From the NCBI GenBank assembly GCA_002505455.1, contig DAVB01000009.1, forward strand, positions 1-38,457: DNA of 38,457 nucleotides, given 5' to 3'. Every line of letters begins with the position of its first letter. Position 1 is the first letter of the stretch. Shown here one piece after another: positions 1 through 6,908 of the stretch. Source of the stretch: Euryarchaeota archaeon UBA52. Lineage in GTDB: Archaea; Thermoplasmatota; Poseidoniia; Poseidoniales; Thalassarchaeaceae. Position numbers and translations under genes: made by a program. Below the pieces are notes generated by a model, which made no database searches, was not told where the DNA came from, and was given only the letters and a program-made list of their open reading frames with translations.

Positions 1-483
1 AACTTGAAGACCGGGATTATCGAAATCAGAGGAATCTGTCCAAGAATACCATCTTTCGCCTCCAGTCCAGAGGTCCCACCAACTGGGGTCGTCAAAATCA
101 TGGTGGAAATCGGGCGATGCACTGAATCCATAAGTTTCGAATGTACGATCATCGATGGTCACGTTGTCGGTTACAACAAGATTCCGGGAATACTCCTCGT
201 CGTAACCACCAGACTCTATCGTACTACCGAGAAATGAGGTTACCCCTGCCAGCAGAACAGGAAGGACGATCAGCCCCGTAAGGAACCAGATCAAGGATCT
301 GCTGCGCGTGGAGTCCTTTTGGTCGACTTGTCCCCAAACACCGTTTTGGCCGTCTACTGATACCTGATTGATTCCTCCTGTGAGCGTGTTCCCGGAACCT
401 CCCGGGCCGCTGATTACAATCTCCTTTGGAGCATCGGAAGCAGAGTCATGAGGCGCGTCTCCCCCCCACCAATCCTCCTCCAT
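1..483 (-). CDS. Unknown membrane-anchored protein (N-terminal part, truncated by window edge)
   Basis: An open frame runs on the minus strand from the ATG at 483 to the first base of the window, giving 161 residues with no stop, so the C-terminus lies outside. The first 60 residues are hydrophilic, rich in Gly, Ser and Asp, and start MEEDWWGGDAPHD. One clear membrane helix follows at about residues 63-85 (SLIWFLTGLIVLPVLLAG). After it comes a polar, Trp/Tyr/Asp-rich region that is probably outside the cell. It lies 37 bases downstream of the cation exchanger on the same strand and may share its transcript. I do not recognise the family. The coding call rests on the long open frame, the sensible membrane topology and the spacing; no clear Shine-Dalgarno is seen. 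Confidence 0.7.
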   Translation of the reverse strand, partial: MEEDWWGGDAPHDSASDAPKEIVISGPGGSGNTLTGGINQVSVDGQNGVWGQVDQKDSTRSRSLIWFLTGLIVLPVLLAGVTSFLGSTIESGGYDEEYSRNLVVTDNVTIDDRTFETYGFSASPDFHHDFDDPSWWDLWTGGERWYSWTDSSDFDNPGLQV

Positions 484-520
484 GTTGGGAGGAGCACATT
501 CCCGTGAATGAGGTTTGGGC

Positions 521-1663
521 CTACCCGTACATCAGGAAGGCGACGGCTAGAACGGCGTATGTTGCAAGCAGCATGGCGCCCTCCAGCCAGTTCGACTTGC
601 CGTCTACAGCAACCGTGTTCGCAATGAGCACAGCGAGGAACGCAGACGTTGTCTCCAGAAGTCCGAATTCGAACGTCAGGGGCACGCCGACGGCCCACGA
701 TACTAAGACGATCAGTGGAGCGATGAAAACTGCAATCTGAGTGCTCGAGCCAACCGAGATCGCGAAGGAGAGGTCCATCTTGTTCTTTCCAGCTACCGTG
801 ACTGCGGTGAAGTGCTCTGCGGCGTTACCAAACAGCGGAAGAAGAATGATGCCGATGAAGAGATGTGGTATATGCAGCTCTTCAGCCGCTTCCTCGAGGG
901 AGTGGACCAGGATTTCAGCCATGAAGGAAACCAGAATGGTTGCTACCACTAACAGTATGACTGCATCTCGTTTTTCCATGGATGGGCTTTCGTGGTGTGC
1001 TCCATCAGTCGCAAATAATGAAGCATGGGTTTTGAGTTGAAACAAAAGGAACAATCCGTATATCGAAAGAAGAATCAGCGATACGATTCTGGATAACTGA
1101 AGAACGCTATCATCGGAGGAATTGGTAGCAGATGCGTGGAATACGGTCGGGACGATGAGTGCGATTACTGCGAGTAGCAGTAGAGATGAGTTCGATCCGA
1201 CCTGGACCCTGTTGAACTCTTGCTCCTGGAATTTGAGGCCCCCCCAAAGGAAGGCTAGACCCATCACAAGAAGCAGATTGCCGAGAATACTGCCTATCAG
1301 GCTTGCCTGCACGACTTTGATCATCGTCGCTTCGGTCTCTGTTCCAGAACCGGCTTGCATCGCAGCGATTACTGCGAGTAGTGCGATTATCAGTTCGGCG
1401 GCGTTTCCGAAAGTAGCATTCAGAAGTCCCCCAATTGATTCGGATGTCCTCAGGGCTATCTCTTCAGTTGCCTTTCCCATCAGGAATGCAAGCGGCATTA
1501 TTGCGATCATCGAGGCGATGAACGATAGCGTTGCATCGTGCGCAATGAATGAGGCGTATATGGCGACTGGTGCTGCGAGTAGAAGGATATTGAGTCGGCT
1601 TGAGGATAAGGCGAATGAGTAGTACCATGGAACTAGTTCTGAGCTGCTGGTATTGTGCTCCAT
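521..1663 (-). CDS. caxA: CAX-family calcium/proton (cation) antiporter
   Basis: A polytopic membrane exchanger of the Ca2+/cation antiporter superfamily, expected to expel Ca2+ in exchange for protons at the cytoplasmic membrane. Both internal alpha-repeats are visible: a GNAAELIIALLAV block at about residues 93-105 of the long frame and GNAAEHFTAVTVAGKNK at about 286-302, the duplicated acidic signature of the CAX/ChaA branch. About 11 hydrophobic segments are present, with an acidic/polar linker (residues 224-240) between the halves, and the length of about 380 residues is normal. The frame also opens at a GTG at 1684, but the ATG at 1663 is the more natural start. It is divergent from the adenylate kinase gene, with about 80 bases between, which must hold both promoters. 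Family is secure; ion specificity is inferred. Confidence 0.9.
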   Translation of the reverse strand: MEHNTSSSELVPWYYSFALSSSRLNILLLAAPVAIYASFIAHDATLSFIASMIAIMPLAFLMGKATEEIALRTSESIGGLLNATFGNAAELIIALLAVIAAMQAGSGTETEATMIKVVQASLIGSILGNLLLVMGLAFLWGGLKFQEQEFNRVQVGSNSSLLLLAVIALIVPTVFHASATNSSDDSVLQLSRIVSLILLSIYGLFLLFQLKTHASLFATDGAHHESPSMEKRDAVILLVVATILVSFMAEILVHSLEEAAEELHIPHLFIGIILLPLFGNAAEHFTAVTVAGKNKMDLSFAISVGSSTQIAVFIAPLIVLVSWAVGVPLTFEFGLLETTSAFLAVLIANTVAVDGKSNWLEGAMLLATYAVLAVAFLMYG

Positions 1664-1741
1664 GTGTCTAGGCAGGCCTTTCACGGCATAATCGTACGCA
1701 TCACGATAGCGTTGATGTGGGGGGTATACGCAGGATCATGT

Positions 1742-2287
1742 GTGACTGGGGCACTTAGGGTGGGTCTGACTGGCACCCCTGGAACTGGAAAGACGACTGT
1801 TGCTAAGGCTATATCTGACCTTGCAGTGACCCTGAATGTGTCTGATTTAGCCGAAGAAAAGGGATTTCTTGGGTCGTTTGAACCTGATGAAGAAGTAAAG
1901 GAGATAGATATCGAGAATCTCGTACCAGTAATTGAGGAGGAGTGGATTACGGAACCAGATGGGCTTACCATAATTGAAGGGCATCTTGCTCATCATCTCC
2001 CCTGTGATGTCGTGGTGGTTCTCAGATGTGACCCGGACATCCTCAGAGAGCGTCTAGAAAAGCGCGGATACTCGGAAAAGAAGATCAATGATAATGTCGA
2101 ATGGGAGCTAATGGGGAGCATGTGGAACGAATACGAGGATACCAATGTCCCTTGGACCGAGTTTGATTGTTCAAATTCAAGTGCTTCCGATATTGTAAAG
2201 TCGATTATCGAATGGCTGGATTCAGGGATGCAGTCGACCCAATCTTCAATGGTATTGGACTGGGTGAGTCATAAGGAGGGTATCTGA
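1742..2287 (+). CDS. AK6/Fap7-type adenylate kinase
   Basis: A small P-loop NMP kinase of the AK6 (hCINAP/Fap7) family, which transfers phosphate from ATP to AMP. In archaea and eukaryotes it is also linked to maturation of the small ribosomal subunit. The Walker A GTPGTGKT lies at residues 11-18 from the chosen start, followed by the NVSDLAEEKG segment typical of AK6. The lid region VVLRCDPDILRERLEKRGYS is diagnostic. An upstream ATG at 1715 would add nine residues and the frame stays open to 1655, but family members start just before the P-loop, so the GTG at 1742 is preferred (181 residues). The stop TGA overlaps the next gene's ATG (ATGA-type coupling). Function is confident; the exact start is not. 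Confidence 0.88.
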   Translation: MTGALRVGLTGTPGTGKTTVAKAISDLAVTLNVSDLAEEKGFLGSFEPDEEVKEIDIENLVPVIEEEWITEPDGLTIIEGHLAHHLPCDVVVVLRCDPDILRERLEKRGYSEKKINDNVEWELMGSMWNEYEDTNVPWTEFDCSNSSASDIVKSIIEWLDSGMQSTQSSMVLDWVSHKEGI

Positions 2288-2976
2288 TGTTCGAGCAGTT
2301 CCGAGAAAAATGGTCCAAGGCAATGCACCCACTGATTATAAGGCTGGGAGATACCGACCCTAATACCCTCACTTGGACGAGTCTAATTGTATCACTTGGA
2401 GCGTTCTGGCTGGTTGCCAATGCTGGAATAGACGGTGAAGGCGCTTTGATGATAGTCGGTGCAGTCATTCTAATCGGTATTGCTGGTGTGCTAGATGCTC
2501 TGGACGGGGACCTTGCACGACACCAGGGTACATCTGGGCCATATGGGGATTTCTTGGATCATACCATTGACAGAGTTGTAGATATCGGACTTATCGTAGC
2601 TATTGGATTCAATTCCGAGTTCGGCGTTGATCTTTCCCTAGCACTCGGGGCTGCACTCCTGACCCTCATGGGGTCTTACATGGGCACACAGGCACAATCG
2701 GTAGGTCTTGGGAGAATCTATGGAGGATTCTCAAGGGCAGATAGGATGGTAATCACAGTTTTAGGCATGATATTGGCGAGTCTTCAGGCTGCAGGGATTT
2801 TTGCTCTGACAATTACAATCACAGGTGACTTCGGTAGTTTCCTCGTATTGGGCCTTGAAGAGATGAATGGATTTGGCATAGCGGTTGTTTTCTCCGCGTG
2901 GGGGGGGCTGTACACGTTCATCACACGCTTCATATCAGCCCGAGGAATGCTATTGGGTTCAATTCCAGAAAGCTGA
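2287..2976 (+). CDS. CDP-alcohol phosphatidyltransferase (probable archaetidylinositol-phosphate synthase type)
   Basis: An integral membrane enzyme of the CDP-alcohol phosphatidyltransferase family. It would displace CMP from CDP-archaeol with an alcohol such as inositol phosphate, serine or glycerol phosphate to make polar lipid headgroups. The signature D-x2-D-G-x2-A-R-x8-G-x3-D-x3-D is complete, beginning DALDGDLARHQG near residues 73-84 and ending with the two Asp of DFLDHTIDR. About six membrane helices surround it, and 229 residues is a normal length. It is coupled to the AK6 gene by a one-base stop/start overlap. In archaea this pairing often concerns the inositol-phosphate enzyme, but the alcohol substrate cannot be read from sequence alone, so I leave the symbol blank. 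Confidence 0.88.
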   Translation: MFEQFREKWSKAMHPLIIRLGDTDPNTLTWTSLIVSLGAFWLVANAGIDGEGALMIVGAVILIGIAGVLDALDGDLARHQGTSGPYGDFLDHTIDRVVDIGLIVAIGFNSEFGVDLSLALGAALLTLMGSYMGTQAQSVGLGRIYGGFSRADRMVITVLGMILASLQAAGIFALTITITGDFGSFLVLGLEEMNGFGIAVVFSAWGGLYTFITRFISARGMLLGSIPES

Positions 2977-3348
2977 ATCTTCCCATGGGAGGCCCACCGC
3001 TATTCCAAGAATCTCAAGGATCAGAAAGTTCCAGACGAGGTAGGTTACAATTGCTATCGTGAATGTTGCCAGAGCCGTGTTTAGAACTACTCGGCGATTT
3101 CTAATTGCATCATCAAGGGTACATATCCCCTTTGAACGATGATATATTACCATCCCAATGGTTAGCATCGATGCTGAAGCAGCATAAAGCGCCCACCTGA
3201 CCCACGAGTAATAGAGGTCGTTCGAGAGTTGGTCTGCAGCCACGATAGCGGAACTACCTGCAAAAAGGACCCATATCACAGAAGGCAAGCAGCACATTGA
3301 TGCGAGTATCGCGGATCCACCAATCCATGGTCCAAGGCCCTTCTCCAT
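2959..3348 (-). CDS. Small three-helix membrane protein, MerT/MerF-like
   Basis: A membrane protein of about 129 residues with three predicted helices: one holding a Cys-Cys-Leu-Pro motif (ASMCCLPSVIWVLFAG), one near residues 49-70, and one close to the C-terminus. A vicinal Cys pair followed by Pro in the first helix and a three-helix layout are features of the mercuric transport proteins MerT and MerF, which pass Hg2+ through thiols. A single Cys sits in the loop after helix 2 (KGICTLDD), where MerT has a pair. The frame stays open upstream to 3561, into ftsZ, but that part looks like antisense sequence, so the ATG at 3348 is chosen. The end overlaps the convergent lipid synthase by 18 bases. 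The topology match is seen; any metal transport role is only a suggestion. Confidence 0.6.
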   Translation of the reverse strand: MEKGLGPWIGGSAILASMCCLPSVIWVLFAGSSAIVAADQLSNDLYYSWVRWALYAASASMLTIGMVIYHRSKGICTLDDAIRNRRVVLNTALATFTIAIVTYLVWNFLILEILGIAVGLPWEDSAFWN

Positions 3349-3481
3349 GCTCTCTAAGGAATTGAATTCGTATATGAACGACTGTTGGTCAATCAGGGTT
3401 CCCGGAGATGGGTCAAGTATGGAGAAACGCGTTCCTACCTGGAAGAGTGAAGGGGAACGGTTATGATTCTCAAAAATCGCA

Positions 3482-4609
3482 ATGAGGTTCGTGAAGCACC
3501 TCATAGACAGGATAACCGAGCAGGAGCCTAGTGTTCCAATTGAACCTAAAGGGGATCCCACTGATGATGAGGCGCTCGAAAGACTGCTAGAAACTCTTCA
3601 ACCGAATATCCGAGTATTCGGTTGTGGAGGCTGTGGTTCCAATACGATCGAGAGGCTGACCTCCGAGGGACTGTTTGATCGAGAGAGGGTCAGAGGTCTT
3701 GCTGTTAACACGGATGCCCAGCACCTCCTTAGGGTGAATGTGGATGAGAAGATGCTGATTGGGAGGACTGCTCGAGGAAGGGGTGCCGGAGGCAACCCGG
3801 AGAAGGGTGAGCAAGCAGCGTTTGAGTCTGAATCCATGCTAACAAAAGAGGTTGCAGATTGCGATCTTGCTTTCATAACGGCTGGCCTGGGTGGAGGGAC
3901 CGGAACTGGATCGGCACATGTTCTCGCACGGCTGTGCAAAGATGCTGGAGCTTTGACAATTGCAATTGTCACCTATCCATTCTCCTCTGAGGGTTCACTG
4001 AGAAAGCAGAACGCGGACTGGGGTCTTGAGCGTTTGACCGAGGTCTGCGATACAGTCATAGTACTCCCAAACGAACGGCTTCTTTCTGTTGAGGGCGTAC
4101 GCGACCTTCCTCTTGATGCGGCATTCAGAGTTGCCGATGAGTTGCTCTTACAGAGTATCAGAGGGGTTTCAGACATGATTGCAAAGGAGGGGATAGTAAA
4201 CCTAGATTTCGAAGATTTACGCTCTGTCATGGAGAATGGCGGTGGAGTAGCCATGATAGGTCATGGGGAAGGAACCGGGGAAGGAAGGATACTCAAAGCG
4301 ACCGAAGAAGCACTATCATCTCCTCTGCTTGAAATCGATGTCTCAGATGCACGTGGGGCGTTAATCAATGTAGTCGGCGGAAGTGATTTGACACTTGGAG
4401 AAGCCGAGCAGTGTGCTAAGATTATTCGAGAAAGAATCGATCCTCATGCGAGAATCATATGGGGGGCCACGAGTGAAGTGGACGGGCATGATGGATACGT
4501 ACGCGTCCTTGTAGTTCTAACAGGCGTTCAGAGTGAGCAAATTCATGGTGCCAAGATGAGGTCGAGTATAGCAGATGCTAGAGCCCGTGCCATACAGTTC
4601 ATCGGGTAG
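3482..4609 (+). CDS. ftsZ: Cell division protein FtsZ (tubulin-like GTPase)
   Basis: The tubulin-superfamily GTPase that polymerises at midcell to organise archaeal division. The nucleotide-binding N-domain starts at GCGGCGSNT (about residues 47-55), followed by NTDAQHL (76-82) and the tubulin signature GGGTGTGS (137-144). The T7 catalytic loop NLDFEDLRSVM (240-250) keeps the Asp residues needed for GTP hydrolysis by the adjoining subunit. That marks it as a true FtsZ rather than a CetZ. At 375 residues it has an ordinary length, with a charged N-terminal extension of about 40 residues and no obvious long C-terminal tail. No Shine-Dalgarno precedes the ATG, so it may be leaderless. It heads the ftsZ-secE-spt5-ribosomal protein cluster, an order known from many Euryarchaeota. 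Confidence 0.95.
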   Translation: MRFVKHLIDRITEQEPSVPIEPKGDPTDDEALERLLETLQPNIRVFGCGGCGSNTIERLTSEGLFDRERVRGLAVNTDAQHLLRVNVDEKMLIGRTARGRGAGGNPEKGEQAAFESESMLTKEVADCDLAFITAGLGGGTGTGSAHVLARLCKDAGALTIAIVTYPFSSEGSLRKQNADWGLERLTEVCDTVIVLPNERLLSVEGVRDLPLDAAFRVADELLLQSIRGVSDMIAKEGIVNLDFEDLRSVMENGGGVAMIGHGEGTGEGRILKATEEALSSPLLEIDVSDARGALINVVGGSDLTLGEAEQCAKIIRERIDPHARIIWGATSEVDGHDGYVRVLVVLTGVQSEQIHGAKMRSSIADARARAIQFIG

Positions 4610-4681
4610 TCGATTCGTGTATCGAAAGTCGGCGTGCTTAAATGGGCTCCATCGGTGGGCCGGGCACCAAAGGTGTTAGCA

Positions 4682-4948
4682 ATGGCCATCGAAACCAGCC
4701 AAAAGGGACCGATAGAGACTCGGGTTCAGTCATGGCAAGATGAGATCGAAGGACGCGTGCGTAGGCTACAAACAGGATCTACAGCCAGGATTCTGAAGAT
4801 GGCTAAAAAGCCATCAAAGATGGAATTCCGTCAAACGGTGATTGTCTGCGGGATAGGGATGTTTGTACTCGGCATGATTGGTTTCTTAGTGCTCGCACTG
4901 ATGGACAATGTTCTACCTGTCTTTTTCAATTGGCTCACTGGTTCTTAG
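4682..4948 (+). CDS. secE: Preprotein translocase subunit SecE/Sec61-gamma
   Basis: The small tail-anchored subunit that clamps the SecY channel. The protein has an amphipathic N-terminal stretch, the basic KMAKKPSKMEFRQ segment just before the membrane (a hallmark of SecE/Sec61-gamma), and one transmembrane helix near the C-terminus (VIVCGIGMFVLGMIGFLVLAL). The frame opens further upstream from a GTG at 4634, but the ATG at 4682 has AAGGTG at a good distance and gives 88 residues, closer to family size. It sits between ftsZ and spt5, the usual archaeal arrangement, 72 bases after the ftsZ stop and 18 bases before spt5. Confidence 0.9.
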   Translation: MAIETSQKGPIETRVQSWQDEIEGRVRRLQTGSTARILKMAKKPSKMEFRQTVIVCGIGMFVLGMIGFLVLALMDNVLPVFFNWLTGS

Positions 4949-4954
4949 TTAAAT

Positions 4955-4960
4955 GGAGAT
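4955..4960 (+). promoter_or_regulatory. Shine-Dalgarno GGAGAT fixing the spt5 start
   Basis: GGAGAT lies six bases before the ATG at 4967. It supports translation from the beginning of the Nudix-like domain rather than from an internal start in front of the NGN domain. Confidence 0.7.
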
Positions 4961-4966
4961 AATAGT

Positions 4967-5851
4967 ATGTCAGAAGCTTTCATTGCTTTCGTAAGATCAG
5001 AAGATCAAGTACTTCTGATGCAGCGCTCAGATGAGATAGGAGACTTGCCCGGTGCCTGGGATGGAATATACGGTGCTGGTGACCCCTCGGATCTCGATTC
5101 GATAGCCAATCGTATCGAGGAATGCACGGGCCTCGAGGCATCCTCACTTACATATGTGAGATCCGGAGCCGCACGAGGCCTTGCATTTGGAAAGACGAGT
5201 GATGCTGCGGCTCGTTTAGTTGAGGTTACTCCTGTTCTCTTTTTGTGTGAGAAGAGCGACATTTCACCTAAGACGATTTACAAAAATAGCGAATGGATTG
5301 ATCCGGGCAGAATTGGAGAAAGGGAATACTCAGTCCCTCAACTTGGAGAATTGTATGGGGATGTTGCATCGTACCTCTACATTCTGAAGACGTCTATAGG
5401 ACAGGAGCAGAATGTTGCAAAAGAAATTCGTGCTAGGCTATCTGGTACCGGATCTCTAGCAGACGTGCAGGAGGAGATTTTCAGCGTCCTACAGCCGCAC
5501 CACATGAAAGGCTACGTATTCGTCGAAGCCTCTGCTAAGCACCATGTTGAGAAGGTAATTGGTAGAACTGGGATGAGCACAACTCCGATGAAGAACTGCA
5601 GGAAGGTTCTGGACGGAGAGTCCCCCCTTGAAACCGTCCTGCCATATTTGGAGCCGAAAGCGGCTACTGCTGGTATCGAGGAGGGTTGTATTGTAGAAAT
5701 TACTGGAGGTGCATTCAGAGGACAATCGGCTCGTGTTGCTAGGGTCACCGAATCGAAGGAAGAGGTCACTGTTGAGTTGTATGACGCATTAGTTCCAGTG
5801 GCACTCACAGTACGTGCAGATCAGGTACGTGTCACGCAGAGGGTGGAGTGA
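4967..5851 (+). CDS. spt5: Transcription elongation factor Spt5 (NusG homologue) fused to an N-terminal Nudix-like domain
   Basis: Archaeal Spt5 binds the RNA polymerase clamp and raises processivity. The normal two-domain protein is seen here at about residues 135-290: an NGN domain opening ASYLYILKTSIGQEQNVAK, with HHMKGYVFVEA, then a KOW domain starting GCIVEITGGAFRGQSARV. In front lies an unexpected domain of about 125 residues resembling a Nudix hydrolase: a strand AFIAFVRSEDQVLLMQRS, GAWDGIYGAGD in place of the glycine-rich loop, a helix ending NRIEECTGL where REXXEEXG is expected, then strands and EWIDPGRIGE. Only one of the usual catalytic glutamates appears kept, so it may be inactive. 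No stop separates the parts, and a good Shine-Dalgarno precedes the ATG. Archaeal Spt5 is usually about 150 residues; this one is 294. Confidence 0.9.
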   Translation: MSEAFIAFVRSEDQVLLMQRSDEIGDLPGAWDGIYGAGDPSDLDSIANRIEECTGLEASSLTYVRSGAARGLAFGKTSDAAARLVEVTPVLFLCEKSDISPKTIYKNSEWIDPGRIGEREYSVPQLGELYGDVASYLYILKTSIGQEQNVAKEIRARLSGTGSLADVQEEIFSVLQPHHMKGYVFVEASAKHHVEKVIGRTGMSTTPMKNCRKVLDGESPLETVLPYLEPKAATAGIEEGCIVEITGGAFRGQSARVARVTESKEEVTVELYDALVPVALTVRADQVRVTQRVE

Positions 5852-5913
5852 GGTCTACGATACGCTCTGCATCACGCTCATAAAGGGAAAGCAGGTCGGG
5901 CGAAACCGCGAAA

Positions 5914-5920
5914 GGGGGAT
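5914..5920 (+). promoter_or_regulatory. Shine-Dalgarno GGGGGAT fixing the short L11 start
   Basis: GGGGGAT ends five bases before the ATG at 5926, and an in-frame TAA (5920-5922) lies two codons upstream of that ATG. The L11 frame therefore cannot extend upstream, and the short form is the translated one. Confidence 0.7.
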
Positions 5921-5925
5921 AATGC

Positions 5926-6204
5926 ATGTCAGCACGCAATGAGACTCCTCATCTAATCCTCCAACAACTCGGTCAGAAGAAGTGCAATGGAAGTAAAGAA
6001 AACGCTACCGAGAACATTACAATTGATCAGATCAAAGCTGTTGTATCCAAGCAAGAGGCGAAATTGACTGGATCAGACTTGTCAGCCATGTGCAGGGAAA
6101 TCATGGGAACTTGCGTGGCTATGAGGATCAAGGTCGAAGGCATGGATGCCAAAGAAGCTATTCAAGCAACAAAGGAAGGGAGATTTAACGAACATTTTGC
6201 ATGA
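5926..6204 (+). CDS. rpl11: Ribosomal protein L11 (uL11), N-terminally shortened
   Basis: The 92 residues match the C-terminal, rRNA-binding half of uL11: NITIDQIKAVVSKQ, then LSAMCREIMGTCVAMRIKVEG and a final EGRFNEHF, equivalent to the family's NLTxEQV...VKEVIGTCxSMGVTVEG. The first 35 residues can be aligned with the end of the N-terminal domain (ETPHLILQQLGQKKCNGS against PPTSxLIKKELGIEKGSG). The preceding 65-70 residues found in ordinary archaeal L11 (about 160 residues) are missing. Those residues carry the flexible domain that touches translation factors and the P-stalk. An upstream in-frame stop and a strong Shine-Dalgarno show that this is not a mis-called start. Its place between spt5 and L1 is the standard locus. 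Confidence 0.88.
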   Translation: MSARNETPHLILQQLGQKKCNGSKENATENITIDQIKAVVSKQEAKLTGSDLSAMCREIMGTCVAMRIKVEGMDAKEAIQATKEGRFNEHFA

Positions 6205-6216
6205 GGGACACGAGTT

Positions 6217-6244
6217 GCGGGAGAGGCTTTTCCTCGTAGACCGC
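6217..6244 (+). promoter_or_regulatory. Possible mRNA hairpin before the L1 gene (candidate L1 autoregulatory site)
   Basis: GCGG (6217-6220) pairs with CCGC (6241-6244) and GAGG (6223-6226) pairs with CCTC (6232-6235) around a CTTTT loop. This leaves an asymmetric internal loop of GA opposite GTAGA. It fills the short L11-L1 gap and stops just before the AGGGGTG Shine-Dalgarno region. Ribosomal protein L1 is known to repress its own operon in methanogens by binding mRNA that mimics its 23S site; whether this hairpin does so is inference. Confidence 0.35.
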
Positions 6245-6260
6245 AGGGGTGTGATTAGAT

Positions 6261-6908
6261 ATGGAGAACGAGCTTAGAAACGCAATAGAAGCTGCAATCA
6301 CCGCAGCACCGGAACGAAAGTTCACTGAAAGTCTTGAAATTGCCTTCACCATCAGGGATGTTGATCTCAAGAATCCATCAAACCGGATACAAGAGGAGAT
6401 TCGTCTTCCTTCCGGAAGGGGCCGCAGTGTACGCATAGCGATGTTCGCAGGCGGAGAAATGGCTACTAAAGCGAAGGCTGCTGGTTTAGAAATAATTGAC
6501 CCAACGACCATAGAAGATCTCGGCGGTAACAGACAAAGAGCGAGGAAATTGGCTAACAGCATGGATTTCTTCCTTTCTGAAATACCCCACATGGGGACAG
6601 TTGGTCGTTTCCTCGGCATAGTCCTTGGACCACGTGGAAAGATGCCTCGGCCGGTACCTCCAAATCTTGATCCTGGCATGATGGCTGCTGGGTTGAAAGA
6701 TACAGCAATTGTTCGGTCTAGAGACAGAATGACCTTCCATGCAGCGTTCGGTACGAGAGAACAGAGTCTAGACGAGCTCACTGGAAACGTAATGGCGGTT
6801 TGGAATCGAGTTGTCGGCAAACTAGAGCGTGGTTCCATGAATATTCGATCTTGCTACATCAAGACCTCGATGGGGCCGTCTGTAAAGGTGGAGGTTACAA
6901 CGTCATGA
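6261..6908 (+). CDS. rpl1: Ribosomal protein L1 (uL1)
   Basis: The large-subunit protein of the mobile L1 stalk, which guides deacylated tRNA out of the E site and in archaea often represses its own operon. The 215 residues show the conserved second-domain block GRFLGIVLGPRGKMPRPVPPN (about residues 113-133) and the typical C-terminal strand around NIRSCYIKTSMGPSVKVEV. The N-terminus (MENELRNAIEAAI) and the KFTESLEIAFTIRDVDLKNP strand fit archaeal L1. The stop overlaps the L10 start in an ATGA, so translation of the two is coupled. Length and domain order are normal. Confidence 0.96.
   Translation: MENELRNAIEAAITAAPERKFTESLEIAFTIRDVDLKNPSNRIQEEIRLPSGRGRSVRIAMFAGGEMATKAKAAGLEIIDPTTIEDLGGNRQRARKLANSMDFFLSEIPHMGTVGRFLGIVLGPRGKMPRPVPPNLDPGMMAAGLKDTAIVRSRDRMTFHAAFGTREQSLDELTGNVMAVWNRVVGKLERGSMNIRSCYIKTSMGPSVKVEVTTS

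Noticed and set aside
1122..1622. 166-codon plus-strand frame opposite the cation exchanger
   Set aside because: Composition is typical of an antisense shadow and it has no recognisable domain, while the minus strand encodes a clear CAX protein.
5332..5400. Possible internal start that would separate Spt5 from the Nudix-like domain
   Set aside because: Only a TTG is available before the NGN domain and no Shine-Dalgarno precedes it, while the upstream ATG at 4967 has GGAGAT at ideal spacing.
6185..6838. 217-codon minus-strand frame opposite L1
   Set aside because: It mirrors a secure ribosomal protein gene, with no Shine-Dalgarno or domain.
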